From Psychrobacter sp. P11G3 (lineage in GTDB: Bacteria; Pseudomonadota; Gammaproteobacteria; Pseudomonadales; Moraxellaceae), in the NCBI RefSeq assembly GCF_001435845.1, contig NZ_CM003596.1:2961298-3025297 (forward strand): a stretch of DNA of 64,000 nucleotides, read 5' to 3'. The stretch's first letter is position 1. Every line of letters begins with the position of its first letter. Positions 40,519 through 50,646 of this stretch are shown here, piece by piece. Position numbers and translations under genes: made by a program. The notes under the pieces were generated by a model. It saw only the letters and a program-made list of their open reading frames with translations. It had not been told where the DNA came from and did not search any database.

Positions 40519-41943
40519 ATGACAGATTATAACGTAATGAAAGAGTTAACTTTTTCTAGTAGAGATGAATTCATACGTAAACCTATTGCTGAAAAAATCA
40601 TTAAGCTTTTGGTTTCAGATATTGATGTCTCACCCCTTATCATTGATGGCAAATGGGGTACAGGTAAAACGGAGTTCTGCTTCAAACTCAAAAACTTGAT
40701 TGAAGCTGATAATCCCAACGATTATAAAGTTGGCTATGTAAATGCTTTTCAAGCTGACCATGCAAATGAGCCACTATTAACCCTTATTGCAGAAGTGGCT
40801 GGATTCTATAATGAGGACGATGATAGGCGAAAAAGCTTTATCAAAAACGCTATTCCCTATTTGCGTTTAGTCTCAGGTATCAGTATCAAGGCAATAGCGA
40901 GCTTAGCATTTGGCAAATATGCAGCAGATATGCCTGACGATCTTCAGAAAGGTATGGAAGCTATAGAAGAAGGTTCGGACTCATTTATTGACCAATCTCT
41001 TGAGTCGATGATCAAAGACCAAGTAGAGGCTGAAAAGAATTTATCAACACTTAAAGAAGCATTGAAGAATATAGCATCTACTACACCCGTTATACTTCTG
41101 ATTGATGAACTTGATCGCTGTCGTCCAGACTTTGCAGTGATGATGTTAGAGACCATCAAGCATGTTTTTGATGTTAAAAATGTGCAGATTATTTTGATTA
41201 CCAATGCTGAGCAGCTTAAAGCGACTATCAAACATAGCTATGGTAGCGAAACCAACTCCCACGACTACCTTTATAAATTTTTTAAATATCAGATTAATTT
41301 GCCAACTGCGACCAAAGATACTGAGGGTAAATCAATCGAAAATAACGTCACTCACTTCAAGACAGTAGTACGAGATAGCAAGGTAATCCCACAAGCGTTT
41401 AAAGATAACGAATTTCTCTACGATATTTCTAAATTTGTAAAAATTGCCCATCTGTCGTTACGAAAGGTAGAGCAAGTTGTTCGCTGTATTGAAACACTTA
41501 TCATATTTGAAGATAACTCGAAAAGTAGAAATCCAGAGGTAGAGCAGCTTTTAATAGTATTTTTATCATTTGCATATATAGCCAACAAAAATTTATTTGA
41601 GCAAATTCGTGATAGAAATATACAAGTAACGGATATATTAAAATTCAGCTCTTCTTCCGAAGAGATTTACTTACTAAATGACCAAAGTATTTTAGAAAAC
41701 TTCCCAACTAAATTTTTTATCCTTCTAATACTACACGGCCTTTCAAAAGATGACTTTATTCACACTACAACCTATGATGGTAAAATGGACCATCATATCA
41801 GCAGACTAATAGAACATATATTAAAGGACTTCGACTTCATACAAGAATCGAATTCTACTCATCATATTGTAAAATCAAGTTACATTTACAAATACATCGA
41901 CCATACAATCAATAACCTTCTACTTTTTGATATCGTTAAGTAG
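40519..41943 (+). CDS. KAP-family P-loop NTPase, orphan
   Basis: This 474-residue protein is a KAP NTPase. The Walker A motif is G-K-W-G-T-G-K-T (residues 44-51) and the Walker B is L-L-I-D-E-L-D-R-C-R-P (about 193-203), both as expected. A hydrophobic stretch (about 113-135) between them fits the membrane segment often inserted in this family. The C-terminal half is helical and AT-rich in codon choice. It stands alone between rbgA (closed by a terminator) and mutY, with no partner gene. Known: KAP proteins include PifA and QatA, which act in phage defence. Whether this one defends the cell is inference. GAGAG precedes the ATG. Confidence 0.88.
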   Translation: MTDYNVMKELTFSSRDEFIRKPIAEKIIKLLVSDIDVSPLIIDGKWGTGKTEFCFKLKNLIEADNPNDYKVGYVNAFQADHANEPLLTLIAEVAGFYNEDDDRRKSFIKNAIPYLRLVSGISIKAIASLAFGKYAADMPDDLQKGMEAIEEGSDSFIDQSLESMIKDQVEAEKNLSTLKEALKNIASTTPVILLIDELDRCRPDFAVMMLETIKHVFDVKNVQIILITNAEQLKATIKHSYGSETNSHDYLYKFFKYQINLPTATKDTEGKSIENNVTHFKTVVRDSKVIPQAFKDNEFLYDISKFVKIAHLSLRKVEQVVRCIETLIIFEDNSKSRNPEVEQLLIVFLSFAYIANKNLFEQIRDRNIQVTDILKFSSSSEEIYLLNDQSILENFPTKFFILLILHGLSKDDFIHTTTYDGKMDHHISRLIEHILKDFDFIQESNSTHHIVKSSYIYKYIDHTINNLLLFDIVK

Positions 41944-42048
41944 TTATTTTTATTATATTATTTAATGGCATTGCGCCAAAGTTGGGTCGTAGCAAATACG
42001 TATATCAGGTATAATTGTTTACCTTCAAAAAACCAAATATAAGAGCCT

Positions 42049-43323
42049 ATGACCCAGCTAGCTGCCAACTCTACATCTTCTAAAACTAACTTTAGCCACT
42101 CTCCCAAATCTCTAAACTCCTTTGCCCCACGCCTACTTGATTGGTTTGCCGAAAATGGTCGCCACGACTTACCTTGGCAACAACACCAGACCGACACGCC
42201 CAACCCTTATATTGTTTGGCTATCCGAAGTCATGCTTCAGCAAACACAAGTGACCACAGTACTGCCCTACTTTGCACGCTTTATGGCGTCGTTTCCGACC
42301 GTGCAGGATTTGGCCACAGCAGAATGGGATACCGTAGCAGAGCATTGGGCAGGACTTGGCTATTATGCACGCGCACGTAATTTGCATAAAGGTGCTAAGC
42401 AGTTGGTTGAGGTCATCGCCGAAACGGGCGAGTTTCCGCAGACACTAGCAGGATGGGAAGCGATTTCTGGCGTTGGGCCATCGACCGCTGGCGCGATTAT
42501 GGCGATGGGATTACATCATTATGGCGTCATTTGCGATGGTAACGTCAAACGAGTGCTGACACGTTGGGCCGCTATCGACGGCGATATCACTAAATCTGCT
42601 ACCACCAAAGATTTATGGGTATTGGCAGAGCGACTGACACCGACAGAAAACTCAGGACTATTTGCGCAAGCTATGATGGATATGGGTGCGACATTATGTA
42701 CCCGTAGCAAGCCTGCCTGTCTATTATGTCCATTAAAAGAAGACTGCCTAGCGCATACGCAAGGGTGCGAGACTGATTATCCCGTCAAAGCAAAAAAGCA
42801 GCCCAAACCTAGTAAGTTCAGTGATGCACTGCTAATCGAAAGTGCAGATGGTCAGATATTGTGGCTACAGCGCCCTGACAATGGCATTTGGGGTGGATTA
42901 TGGAGCTTGCCATTACAGTTTGTAGAAAAAATTGACGGTAAAGCGAACACTAAGGCTACCGTTAAGAAGACGCTAGCTAGCGATGATAAGCCACCAAGCA
43001 TAGTAAACGATGTACGTAGTAATGAAAAAGTATACGAAGCAGAGTTTACCACTGCTGAGCAAATCATAAATGAATGGCTCATAAAAAATAAACTGGTCGC
43101 AAAATCAGTCAGCACTACTTTACTCGATGACGCCCCTATCAAGCACTCGCTGACGCATTTTCACTGGTATTTGACCCCGCGTAAATTGACGATTGACGCG
43201 ACGCAAGTAACTGAGCTAAATCAGAAATTAGCAGCGGCTGAAATTGACTTTAAATGGTTAACCGAACAAAAAGCGCAAGACAGCCTAGGGTTACCTCGCG
43301 CGATGGTTAAGATCTTAGAATAA
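42049..43323 (+). CDS. mutY: A/G-specific adenine glycosylase
   Basis: MutY removes adenine mispaired with 8-oxoguanine (424 residues). The catalytic domain has W-L-S-E-V-M-L-Q-Q-T-Q-V (catalytic Glu), the helix-hairpin-helix G-V-G-P-S-T-A-G-A-I and the conserved Asp in G-N-V-K-R-V-L-T-R. The iron-sulfur cluster cysteines follow the C-x6-C-x2-C-x5-C pattern. A C-terminal NUDIX-like domain starts near residue 255, with an insertion of about 50 residues compared with E. coli. A perfect TATAAT (42008-42013) lies upstream but lacks a clear -35. A bidirectional terminator follows. Confidence 0.95.
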   Translation: MTQLAANSTSSKTNFSHSPKSLNSFAPRLLDWFAENGRHDLPWQQHQTDTPNPYIVWLSEVMLQQTQVTTVLPYFARFMASFPTVQDLATAEWDTVAEHWAGLGYYARARNLHKGAKQLVEVIAETGEFPQTLAGWEAISGVGPSTAGAIMAMGLHHYGVICDGNVKRVLTRWAAIDGDITKSATTKDLWVLAERLTPTENSGLFAQAMMDMGATLCTRSKPACLLCPLKEDCLAHTQGCETDYPVKAKKQPKPSKFSDALLIESADGQILWLQRPDNGIWGGLWSLPLQFVEKIDGKANTKATVKKTLASDDKPPSIVNDVRSNEKVYEAEFTTAEQIINEWLIKNKLVAKSVSTTLLDDAPIKHSLTHFHWYLTPRKLTIDATQVTELNQKLAAAEIDFKWLTEQKAQDSLGLPRAMVKILE

Positions 43324-43334
43324 GAAATTGAAAT

Positions 43335-43375
43335 AAAAAAAAGCGACCCATTATTAATAGTGAGTCGCTTTTTTT
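43335..43375. terminator. Bidirectional terminator between mutY and tesB
   Basis: The stem AAAAAAAGCGAC / GTCGCTTTTTTT is extended by an imperfect inner helix. It lies between two convergent genes and has T-tracts both ways. Confidence 0.8.
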
Positions 43376-43409
43376 ATTCCAATATAAAGATAACTGGGTC
43401 TAAAGCACC

Positions 43410-44312
43410 TTAAGATTTTGGCACACGTAAACGCATGAGTCCTTCTTGTTGCACGGTAGCGACCAGTTTGCCATCTTGCCAAAACTGACCATGGTTCAAC
43501 CCTTTCGCATTAGACGTGGTATCACTCCACATGTCATACAGCATCCATTTATTCAAGTCAAAATCACGATGGAAATGCATGGAATGATCGATACTGGCAG
43601 CCTGTAGACCACTGGTCATAAAGCTAACACCATGTGACATCAGCCCTGTACCAACCAAATAAAAGTCAGACGAAAATGCCAATAGCGCTTGCTGAATAGC
43701 CACTGGCTGATTGCCCAATTCACGAATGCGTAGCCAGTTTGCTTGCTTAGGCTTCATAGGTTCTGGGCTAATCGGATTACGCGGCTTAACTGGCTTAATC
43801 TCAACATGACGGCGGCGCATAAATCTTGCTTTTAACGCTTCTGGTACTTTTCCAACATTCTCTTCTTTTAAATCTTGCTCTGTCAGTAGGTCTTCTGGCG
43901 GTGGATAGACAGGCATGTCTTCTTGATACTCAAGCCCATCTTCCATCGGCGAAAACGAGGCAATCATTGAAAAGATCACTTGCTCAACAGGCGGCTTACC
44001 ACGTACTTCTTTGTACTGAATAGCCGTGACTTCACGTGCAGACAAGCTACGACCATCACGCAATCGACGGACTTGGTATATCACCGGTTGGTTGATATCG
44101 CCACCACGCAAAAAATAGCCATGCAGTGAGTGACAAGGTTTGTCTTTATCTAATGTATGCGCCGCTGCCATAATCGCTTGAGCGAGCACTTGCCCACCAA
44201 ATATACGACTGCCCACATAGTCATGGCTTTTACCCTCAAACACATCAGGGGTAACTTCAATAAGCGCGATAGTAGCCAGCAGCTCATCAATCAGTTGTAG
44301 ATTATCGGACAT
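43410..44312 (-). CDS. tesB: Acyl-CoA thioesterase II
   Basis: This enzyme hydrolyses acyl-CoA to free fatty acid and CoA (300 residues). It has two hot-dog domains. The C-terminal half shows S-I-D-H-S-M-H-F-H-R and the late N-A-K-G-L-N-H-G-Q-F-W, and the N-terminal half has G-S-R-I-F-G-G-Q-V-L-A-Q-A, all typical of TesB. I chose the ATG at 44312 rather than a TTG nine codons upstream. AAGGAAAC is about 8-10 bases before it. It is a single-gene unit. Confidence 0.94.
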   Translation of the reverse strand: MSDNLQLIDELLATIALIEVTPDVFEGKSHDYVGSRIFGGQVLAQAIMAAAHTLDKDKPCHSLHGYFLRGGDINQPVIYQVRRLRDGRSLSAREVTAIQYKEVRGKPPVEQVIFSMIASFSPMEDGLEYQEDMPVYPPPEDLLTEQDLKEENVGKVPEALKARFMRRRHVEIKPVKPRNPISPEPMKPKQANWLRIRELGNQPVAIQQALLAFSSDFYLVGTGLMSHGVSFMTSGLQAASIDHSMHFHRDFDLNKWMLYDMWSDTTSNAKGLNHGQFWQDGKLVATVQQEGLMRLRVPKS

Positions 44313-44672
44313 GACGATATGTTTCCTTATTTTTATCAAAAACGCTCAGCATCTGATGATATTGATGCCATATAGCCATCATATTTGAATGTAAAATAAT
44401 GCGAGATCACTGGTTAAGATCTGTCGAAGGAGACCTTAAAATAAACATACAAACATCGTTAGCGATGTTATCACCGAATATTTATTTTCTATAGAAAAGG
44501 TAAACATCTTACCCAATATTGGTGGCTTTGACTAGTTACTGTCAGCTTACTCATAAGTATTGCTTAGCTGTTTTTGCCAGACAAATCACAACTAAAGAGC
44601 AAAGCAAGCAATCTCAACCATAAAAAAACGAGATGTATAATAACACCTCGTTTTTGACAACTACGTCGATGT
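44313..44672. other. tesB-rapA intergenic region
   Basis: This 360-base stretch holds the rapA terminator (44622-44655) and the tesB upstream region. I see no gene. Confidence 0.5.
44622..44655 (-). terminator. Terminator after rapA
   Basis: An imperfect hairpin (AAAAACGAGaTGT / ACAcCTCGTTTTT) with flanking A/T-tracts lies 18 bases past the rapA stop. Confidence 0.75.
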
Positions 44673-47561
44673 TTATGGCTTAACTGCTACGAGTACGCGA
44701 ATAGAATCCGGTACTAATGATAAATTACTAAGTGCTTGCTCACCTTGAGCTTTAAGCTGCTCTAAACGCTCAATCTCTTCAGGACGTACGTTTGGATTGA
44801 TCGTCTGTAGATGTTTTAAACGCTTAATTTCGCGTGACCACTGCTGGCTAAAGCGGCTACTTGCTTGCTCACCAATCTCAGCAATCTGCTGGCGAGCAAT
44901 ATCTTCAGCTTCGTAATAGCGCTGCTCAATTACATCACCGCGTACTTTAATGACTTGGCGGGCACGGTTTTTATCCAATCGCTCAACGTGCGGCATAATC
45001 ATCTCAGCACTGATACGAGCCGATAAATCACTACCCTGCTCACTGATAAAGACACGGATATTTTGCGTAGACAAAGTCGCTGGCAAATTAAGCACTTTTG
45101 GCGCAATCGCTTCAACACGGAAGTTCACCTCTAGCAGTACCATACCTTGAGGGACAGCGGCACTTTTTAGCATAGCAACTGTCGTATTACCAAAGGTACT
45201 GGTACTCGCCAGCTCATAAATCGCACGCATCAATGGATGCTCGTGAGTGATGAATTCGATATCTTCACGCTGAAGCGCTTGCTCACGCTCAAAAGTCAAC
45301 GTCATACCGTCTTCATCACCAAGGGGCAAACCATCAATATAGTCACTAATCTCAGTACTATCGATCGGTGCGATAACCCACGAGCCATCACGCTGGATAT
45401 TGTGATCGATATTGGCAGACGCAAAGAAACGCTCGATAAAGTGCGGCAGCAAATTATTACCATCAAAGTCACGCATAGCATCAGCGATACGACCAGCGAC
45501 ACGCGGACGGCATGAGTTGTACTCTAGCAGACGGTCACGACCAGCCTGTAGCTGTGCTTCTAGTCCCAAACGTGTCTGTAGCGCCTCGTCAATGATGTCT
45601 TGCAAGATGACATTATTTTCAGCGGTATCAGCACCCTCAAGCATTGGCTTGAGCTCTTGGATATATTGCTCTTGCACGCTTTGGGCAGTTGGCGATATCT
45701 GATTGAACATGTTCAGCGCATCGTTATACCACTGATACAGACGCTCTTGCGCTGTACCTTGTACATAAGGCACATGTAGCATGATTTGCTGGGTCTGACC
45801 GATACGATCTAAACGGCCGATACGCTGCTCTAACGTATCTGGGTTAGCAGGTAGATCCCATAGTATTAACTGGCTTGCAAACTGGAAGTTACGACCTTCT
45901 GAACCAATTTCTGAACATAGAAGTATCTGCGCACCTTCGCTATCTGCAAAGAATGCAGCTGCTTGGTCACGCTCAAGCAAAGTCATTTGCTCAGTAAAGA
46001 TAGCTGTTTTGATACCTGCATGCAGACGCAATACTGCTTCTAAACTTTCTACCGTCGCCCCACTACGAGCGATTAATAGCACTTTTTGATGCTTAAGCTC
46101 ACCGCGCAAAATATCAATCAACCAAGAAACACGCGGATCATCTTCTAGCCAGCCACCGTCTGGTTGGTTTTCTTCGCCCCATAGCTGCTCACGCAACTTA
46201 CCATTGGTTTGATAGCTGTCTTTCCATGCTTCAGGTAATGGCAGTGGATATGGTTGGCTACTACGGCCGTAGAAACCTTTGACACTCTCACGAGTATTAC
46301 GGAACAAAATACGACCTGTACCATGACGATCTAACAGCTCGTTTAGCGCATGTGTACGCAGTTTTTCATCTTCATTGATTGAAGATAACTCTTCAATACT
46401 AATGTCTAATAAACTACTTAAGGCAGCAATTTGGCCTTCATTCAATGGCTTTTCTTCTATCAAGACACCAGCAACTGCTGCTGTCTCTGCAAAAGCTTCC
46501 TGACCATCGATAAACTCATCTAAATCATCAAAACGGTCTGGATCAAGCAAACGCAAACGGGCAAAGTGACTCTGCGCACCAAGCTGCTCTGGCGTTGCTG
46601 TTAATAGCATCACGCCCGGTGTTTCTTCGGCGAAATCCGCAATCAAGTCATACTTATCATTGCCGCCCTGTGCTTCATCCCAATGCAGATGATGCGCTTC
46701 ATCGACAACCAATAAATCAAACCCTGCATCCATCGCTTGATCATATAAATCTGGGTGATCGAGTAACAGATCCATACCACCAATGATACATTGCTCAGTA
46801 GCAAAGACGTTTTGTTCAGGGTCGTGTTCTTTAATAGCCGCAGTACGCACTAGATCAAACAAGGCAAAATTCAGATTAAAGCGACGACGTAACTCAATCA
46901 TCCATTGGTACTGCAAACTATCTGGCACCAAAATCAACACACGCTCAGCTTTGCCCGTTAGCAACTGCTGATGAATAATCATGCCCGCTTCGATAGTTTT
47001 ACCAAGGCCAACTTCATCAGCCAGTAGTACACGCGGTGCGATACGCTTACCGACTTCATGTGCGATATACAGCTGATGCTCGATGATATCGACACGTGCA
47101 CCCATTAGGCCTTTTAATGGATGACCTGCTAGCGCTGACTGCATGCGCAAGATATCTTGACGCAGCTCATACCAGTCACCGCGCTCAATTCGGCCAGCAA
47201 GCAAACGCTCAAGCGGCTTGGCCAACGTGATATTGGCAGCAAGGCGGGTTTCCATGATGCCGCGCTCGTGCTCATCGACGCCATATTTAAGTACGCCCAT
47301 CACTTCATCAACAGCATTGACCGTATAGCTTTTGCCATCTTGATCGTAGATGCTATCGCCCACCTTAAACACCACGCGCGATAATGGCGCAGAGTTTTTT
47401 GCGTAGACGCGTGTCTCTTCACTTTGCGGAAATAAAATATGCACACATCGGTCGTCAACATCGATGACCACACCTAAGCCAAGCTCAGACTCCGTATCAG
47501 ATAAATAACGTTGACCAACGGCGAATTCAGTACTGTGCAATGAAGCAATAGAGATAGTCAT
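44673..47561 (-). CDS. rapA: RNA polymerase-associated ATPase RapA
   Basis: RapA (962 residues, close to the E. coli 968) is a SWI2/SNF2-type ATPase that recycles RNA polymerase. The N-terminal domain starts F-A-V-G-Q-R-Y-L-S-D-T-E-S-E-L-G-L-G. The Walker A motif is D-E-V-G-L-G-K-T-I-E-A and the DEAH box is V-V-D-E-A-H-H-L. The helicase C part has S-E-I-G-S-E-G-R-N-F-Q-F and R-I-G-R-L-D-R-I-G-Q. It is a single-gene unit with a long upstream region. No clear ribosome site is visible. Confidence 0.96.
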   Translation of the reverse strand: MTISIASLHSTEFAVGQRYLSDTESELGLGVVIDVDDRCVHILFPQSEETRVYAKNSAPLSRVVFKVGDSIYDQDGKSYTVNAVDEVMGVLKYGVDEHERGIMETRLAANITLAKPLERLLAGRIERGDWYELRQDILRMQSALAGHPLKGLMGARVDIIEHQLYIAHEVGKRIAPRVLLADEVGLGKTIEAGMIIHQQLLTGKAERVLILVPDSLQYQWMIELRRRFNLNFALFDLVRTAAIKEHDPEQNVFATEQCIIGGMDLLLDHPDLYDQAMDAGFDLLVVDEAHHLHWDEAQGGNDKYDLIADFAEETPGVMLLTATPEQLGAQSHFARLRLLDPDRFDDLDEFIDGQEAFAETAAVAGVLIEEKPLNEGQIAALSSLLDISIEELSSINEDEKLRTHALNELLDRHGTGRILFRNTRESVKGFYGRSSQPYPLPLPEAWKDSYQTNGKLREQLWGEENQPDGGWLEDDPRVSWLIDILRGELKHQKVLLIARSGATVESLEAVLRLHAGIKTAIFTEQMTLLERDQAAAFFADSEGAQILLCSEIGSEGRNFQFASQLILWDLPANPDTLEQRIGRLDRIGQTQQIMLHVPYVQGTAQERLYQWYNDALNMFNQISPTAQSVQEQYIQELKPMLEGADTAENNVILQDIIDEALQTRLGLEAQLQAGRDRLLEYNSCRPRVAGRIADAMRDFDGNNLLPHFIERFFASANIDHNIQRDGSWVIAPIDSTEISDYIDGLPLGDEDGMTLTFEREQALQREDIEFITHEHPLMRAIYELASTSTFGNTTVAMLKSAAVPQGMVLLEVNFRVEAIAPKVLNLPATLSTQNIRVFISEQGSDLSARISAEMIMPHVERLDKNRARQVIKVRGDVIEQRYYEAEDIARQQIAEIGEQASSRFSQQWSREIKRLKHLQTINPNVRPEEIERLEQLKAQGEQALSNLSLVPDSIRVLVAVKP

Positions 47562-48225
47562 AAGGCGATGTCTTTTGTACTCAGATAATGAAATTTAGAT
47601 AGATAGCTTAGAAAACAGCAATGGCGGCTAACAATAGCTAAATAAGGTTGTTCACACCATAAAATGTCAAAAAGACATAGAAGAAATGCCACAACACCAA
47701 TCAAGCCAATCGTTCAGCCCAACCATTATATAACGTTAGCGGGTAGATGAGTGCGTTAAGTTGACTTTTCAAGAGCAGATTCATACAAGATGACGCCAAT
47801 GCTAAGCATAAGTTGGTCATATAAAACAATAAGATAACGACTCGCAAGTATAGAAAAAACATTTACATCATAAAATTGTTTCTATAATGTTACTTTATGA
47901 AAATAGATGTGTTTTTCGTTACTTCAATTGTTCATATTTATGATTAAAAAATAGTATTTAGCGCTTTCCTTCTACTTATCGACAGGTATCAATATTCACA
48001 AGTAGACGAATTTTAATACTTGTTATAGGGACTTAGTTTGTAGACAAGCGGATGGGTTTATGGATTGCGCCCTTCGTTAGAAGTAACGGCTTCACATCGT
48101 TGTGCTATTTATTCAGATATTTAGTCAACAAATTATTCAGCATTAATAATCGCAGCTTTTTTTATACTAAAAATACTGCTAATCGTATTTTTTGTACTTT
48201 ATATAATTCAAGGATGAATACATTT
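47562..48225. other. Divergent rapA/kinase intergenic region
   Basis: This 664-base region is AT-rich and separates divergent genes. One weak promoter candidate for the kinase is TTGACT (47761-47766) with TACAAG (47784-47789), 17 bases apart. Upstream in-frame codons from 48052 are open, but they lack a ribosome site and look non-coding. No gene is supported. Confidence 0.5.
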
Positions 48226-50541
48226 ATGAGTGCCTCCAAAAAAGTTGGCTTATTTAACCAAGTCAGCACCCAAGTTACCATTATTTTGTTTCTTGCTTTT
48301 GCCGTTGTTGTTGCCGTTGTGGTTTACATTGTCGAAAAAGAAGGCTATGAAAAAATCAGACTTGAGTCAGGAAAACTAGTGGCTCAACGAGGGAATACCG
48401 CCGTCAACAGCATCTCGGCTGATGTCAATCGCGTCATGCGTAGCGCGTTGCAACTACAGCAAAGCGCTCAAACACTGCCAATCGAAGAAAATATTTTGCA
48501 GACCAGCACGGCTAACGCTTTTGATAAGCGGGATTATAGCTTATTAGGTAGTGGTGGTATTTGGCCTGATAATGGTGCACTCGGAGACAGTACGGCGACT
48601 CATCCCTTTTTGATGGTTCGCCAAGATGGCGATTACCGAGCAATATTAACGGATCCAAACCCTGCTAATCCTTATTACAATGAAAACTGGTTTAACAAAG
48701 TAAAAGTACTCAGACCTAATGGCTGTATATGGGCTGACGTAAGCCCCACTCAAACCAAAGGTGAATTGGCAATGAGCTGCGGTGTCGCTATTGAACGTGA
48801 CAATCAGTTTTGGGGTGCAAGTACCGTTAACTTTACGCTCAACCAGCTACAAGAAAACATCGTTAAGCTGAGTGAAAGCTCTGGCTCAGGTTATATTTTA
48901 TTGATTGATAACAGTAATAAGGTTATCGCCTCATCTAACCCTGAGCGCTTAAACTACATTGACGAAGAAACTGGTGTCCCACTGGATATCAAACAAGTCA
49001 TTGATTCAGACCCTGCGTGGCAACCTATCTTAGATTTTTTAGATGCTCAGCATAGCGAGATTATCAAACAAATTGCCGCAAAAATGCCTCCTGAAGTACA
49101 ACAAGTCATTGCAACACTTGATAAAAATGAGGCCACTGCTGTTAGTAATTCTGAGCTTATCAATTACGCCGCCTATTTGAATGCTAATGCAAGCAATACA
49201 AGCACGATGGACAGTCGCTTGCTACAAAGCTTCGATCTAACAAATGATAGCTACTACAATGGTAGTCAGGCATATGTTTTCCAGATTCCTGAGACCTACT
49301 GGAAACTAATCGTAGTACAACCAGATGCTGCCGTTAATGCTATCGCAGATAACTTGAGCAAAAACCTAATCAACTTAATCATGCTAGCGTTATTTATAAC
49401 CGCTGCACTAATCTATTTCATGCTGACGTTCTTAGCATTCAAACCATTGAAAAAGACCACAGACAAAATCTCTCTCGCAGAAAAACTAATCGATGATAAG
49501 CAATATAACAAGCTTAGTGACGTCAAATTTTCAGGCGGACGCAATGAAATTGGCCTAGTAAACCACTCTATCAGTGAGCTACTCCATCGTATCCAATCTA
49601 ATGAAGGTAAGCTTGCCAATATCAATCAACAGCTAGAGGTTAAAGTCGAAGAACGCACCGCTGAACTGCAAGACACACTAAAAGAGCTGAAAAATTCTCA
49701 GCTACAGCTGATCCGTTCTGAAAAAATGGCCACACTTGGTCAGATGGTTGCAGGCGTTGCTCATGAAGTAAATACACCTTTATCTTATGTACAAAACAAC
49801 CTCGAAATTATCGGTCAATTGACTGAGCAATACGAAGAGCTGATTGAGTTGGTACAAGGGTTAAAAGGCGTTCAATCTGAATCGGCTGCTGCTGATGAAA
49901 AAATAGATAAACTGCTAGCAGATATTGTCCGTGCTTCGGATGAAATCGAAGAAGATGACTTATCGTCTGAGCTAAAAGAGCTGATTAAAGACTCTTTGTT
50001 TGGGGTAGAACAGATTACCGAGATGGTACTCAACTTACGTAACTTTGCACGCCTTGATGAGTCAAAAGTGAAGACCATTGATGTACGCGAATGTATAGAA
50101 TCTTCTCTCAAAATCGCTGGAAACTCTATCAGACATCAAGATATTGTCACCAATTTTGGCCCAACGCCTGAAATCAAATGCTCACCATCGCAAATCAATC
50201 AGGTATTAGTTAACCTATTGAACAATGCTTCGCAAGCAATGGAGGGCAATCCTGATGACAAGATTGAGGTGCGTACCTACGCTGATGAAACCAACGTCTA
50301 CATTGAAGTAACTGATAATGGTAAAGGCATGAGCCAAGCGGTATTGGATCAGATATTTGAGCCCTTCTTTACTACGAAAGCGGCAGGTGAAGGCACTGGC
50401 CTCGGCATGGCAATCAGTCAGCAAATCATGGAACAACACAATGGTGCGATTACTGCCACATCTACTGAAGGTGTTGGCACGGTGTTTACCTTAACCCTAC
50501 CTATCAACAATAATTTAACGGAACAAAGTATGTCGGCATAA
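48226..50541 (+). CDS. Membrane sensor histidine kinase
   Basis: This 771-residue sensor kinase has a membrane helix near residues 17-36, a periplasmic sensing region of about 340 residues with a Cache-like appearance, a second helix (about 382-406), a HAMP-like linker and a coiled coil. The H-box is V-A-G-V-A-H-E-V-N-T-P-L-S. The ATPase shows the N-box L-V-N-L-L-N-N-A-S-Q-A-M, G1 D-N-G-K-G-M, F-box F-E-P-F-F-T-T-K and G2 G-T-G-L-G-M-A. I chose the ATG at 48226 because AAGGA lies 11 bases upstream; an ATG at 48214 overlaps that site. The response regulator gene follows by 105 bases. The signal is unknown. Confidence 0.92.
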   Translation: MSASKKVGLFNQVSTQVTIILFLAFAVVVAVVVYIVEKEGYEKIRLESGKLVAQRGNTAVNSISADVNRVMRSALQLQQSAQTLPIEENILQTSTANAFDKRDYSLLGSGGIWPDNGALGDSTATHPFLMVRQDGDYRAILTDPNPANPYYNENWFNKVKVLRPNGCIWADVSPTQTKGELAMSCGVAIERDNQFWGASTVNFTLNQLQENIVKLSESSGSGYILLIDNSNKVIASSNPERLNYIDEETGVPLDIKQVIDSDPAWQPILDFLDAQHSEIIKQIAAKMPPEVQQVIATLDKNEATAVSNSELINYAAYLNANASNTSTMDSRLLQSFDLTNDSYYNGSQAYVFQIPETYWKLIVVQPDAAVNAIADNLSKNLINLIMLALFITAALIYFMLTFLAFKPLKKTTDKISLAEKLIDDKQYNKLSDVKFSGGRNEIGLVNHSISELLHRIQSNEGKLANINQQLEVKVEERTAELQDTLKELKNSQLQLIRSEKMATLGQMVAGVAHEVNTPLSYVQNNLEIIGQLTEQYEELIELVQGLKGVQSESAAADEKIDKLLADIVRASDEIEEDDLSSELKELIKDSLFGVEQITEMVLNLRNFARLDESKVKTIDVRECIESSLKIAGNSIRHQDIVTNFGPTPEIKCSPSQINQVLVNLLNNASQAMEGNPDDKIEVRTYADETNVYIEVTDNGKGMSQAVLDQIFEPFFTTKAAGEGTGLGMAISQQIMEQHNGAITATSTEGVGTVFTLTLPINNNLTEQSMSA

Positions 50542-50646
50542 GCAACACGCTTATTATATTGTCGGCGCAGCTCAGTTATGCGCTGTGCTGACAACAGACA
50601 TAATACTTACAACCTAGCCTCTATTATTCATCGTAAGGATACGATC

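Noticed and set aside
48052..48225. In-frame extension of the kinase to 48052
   Set aside because: The extra codons encode an odd Phe/Asn/Tyr-rich stretch and no ribosome site precedes them.
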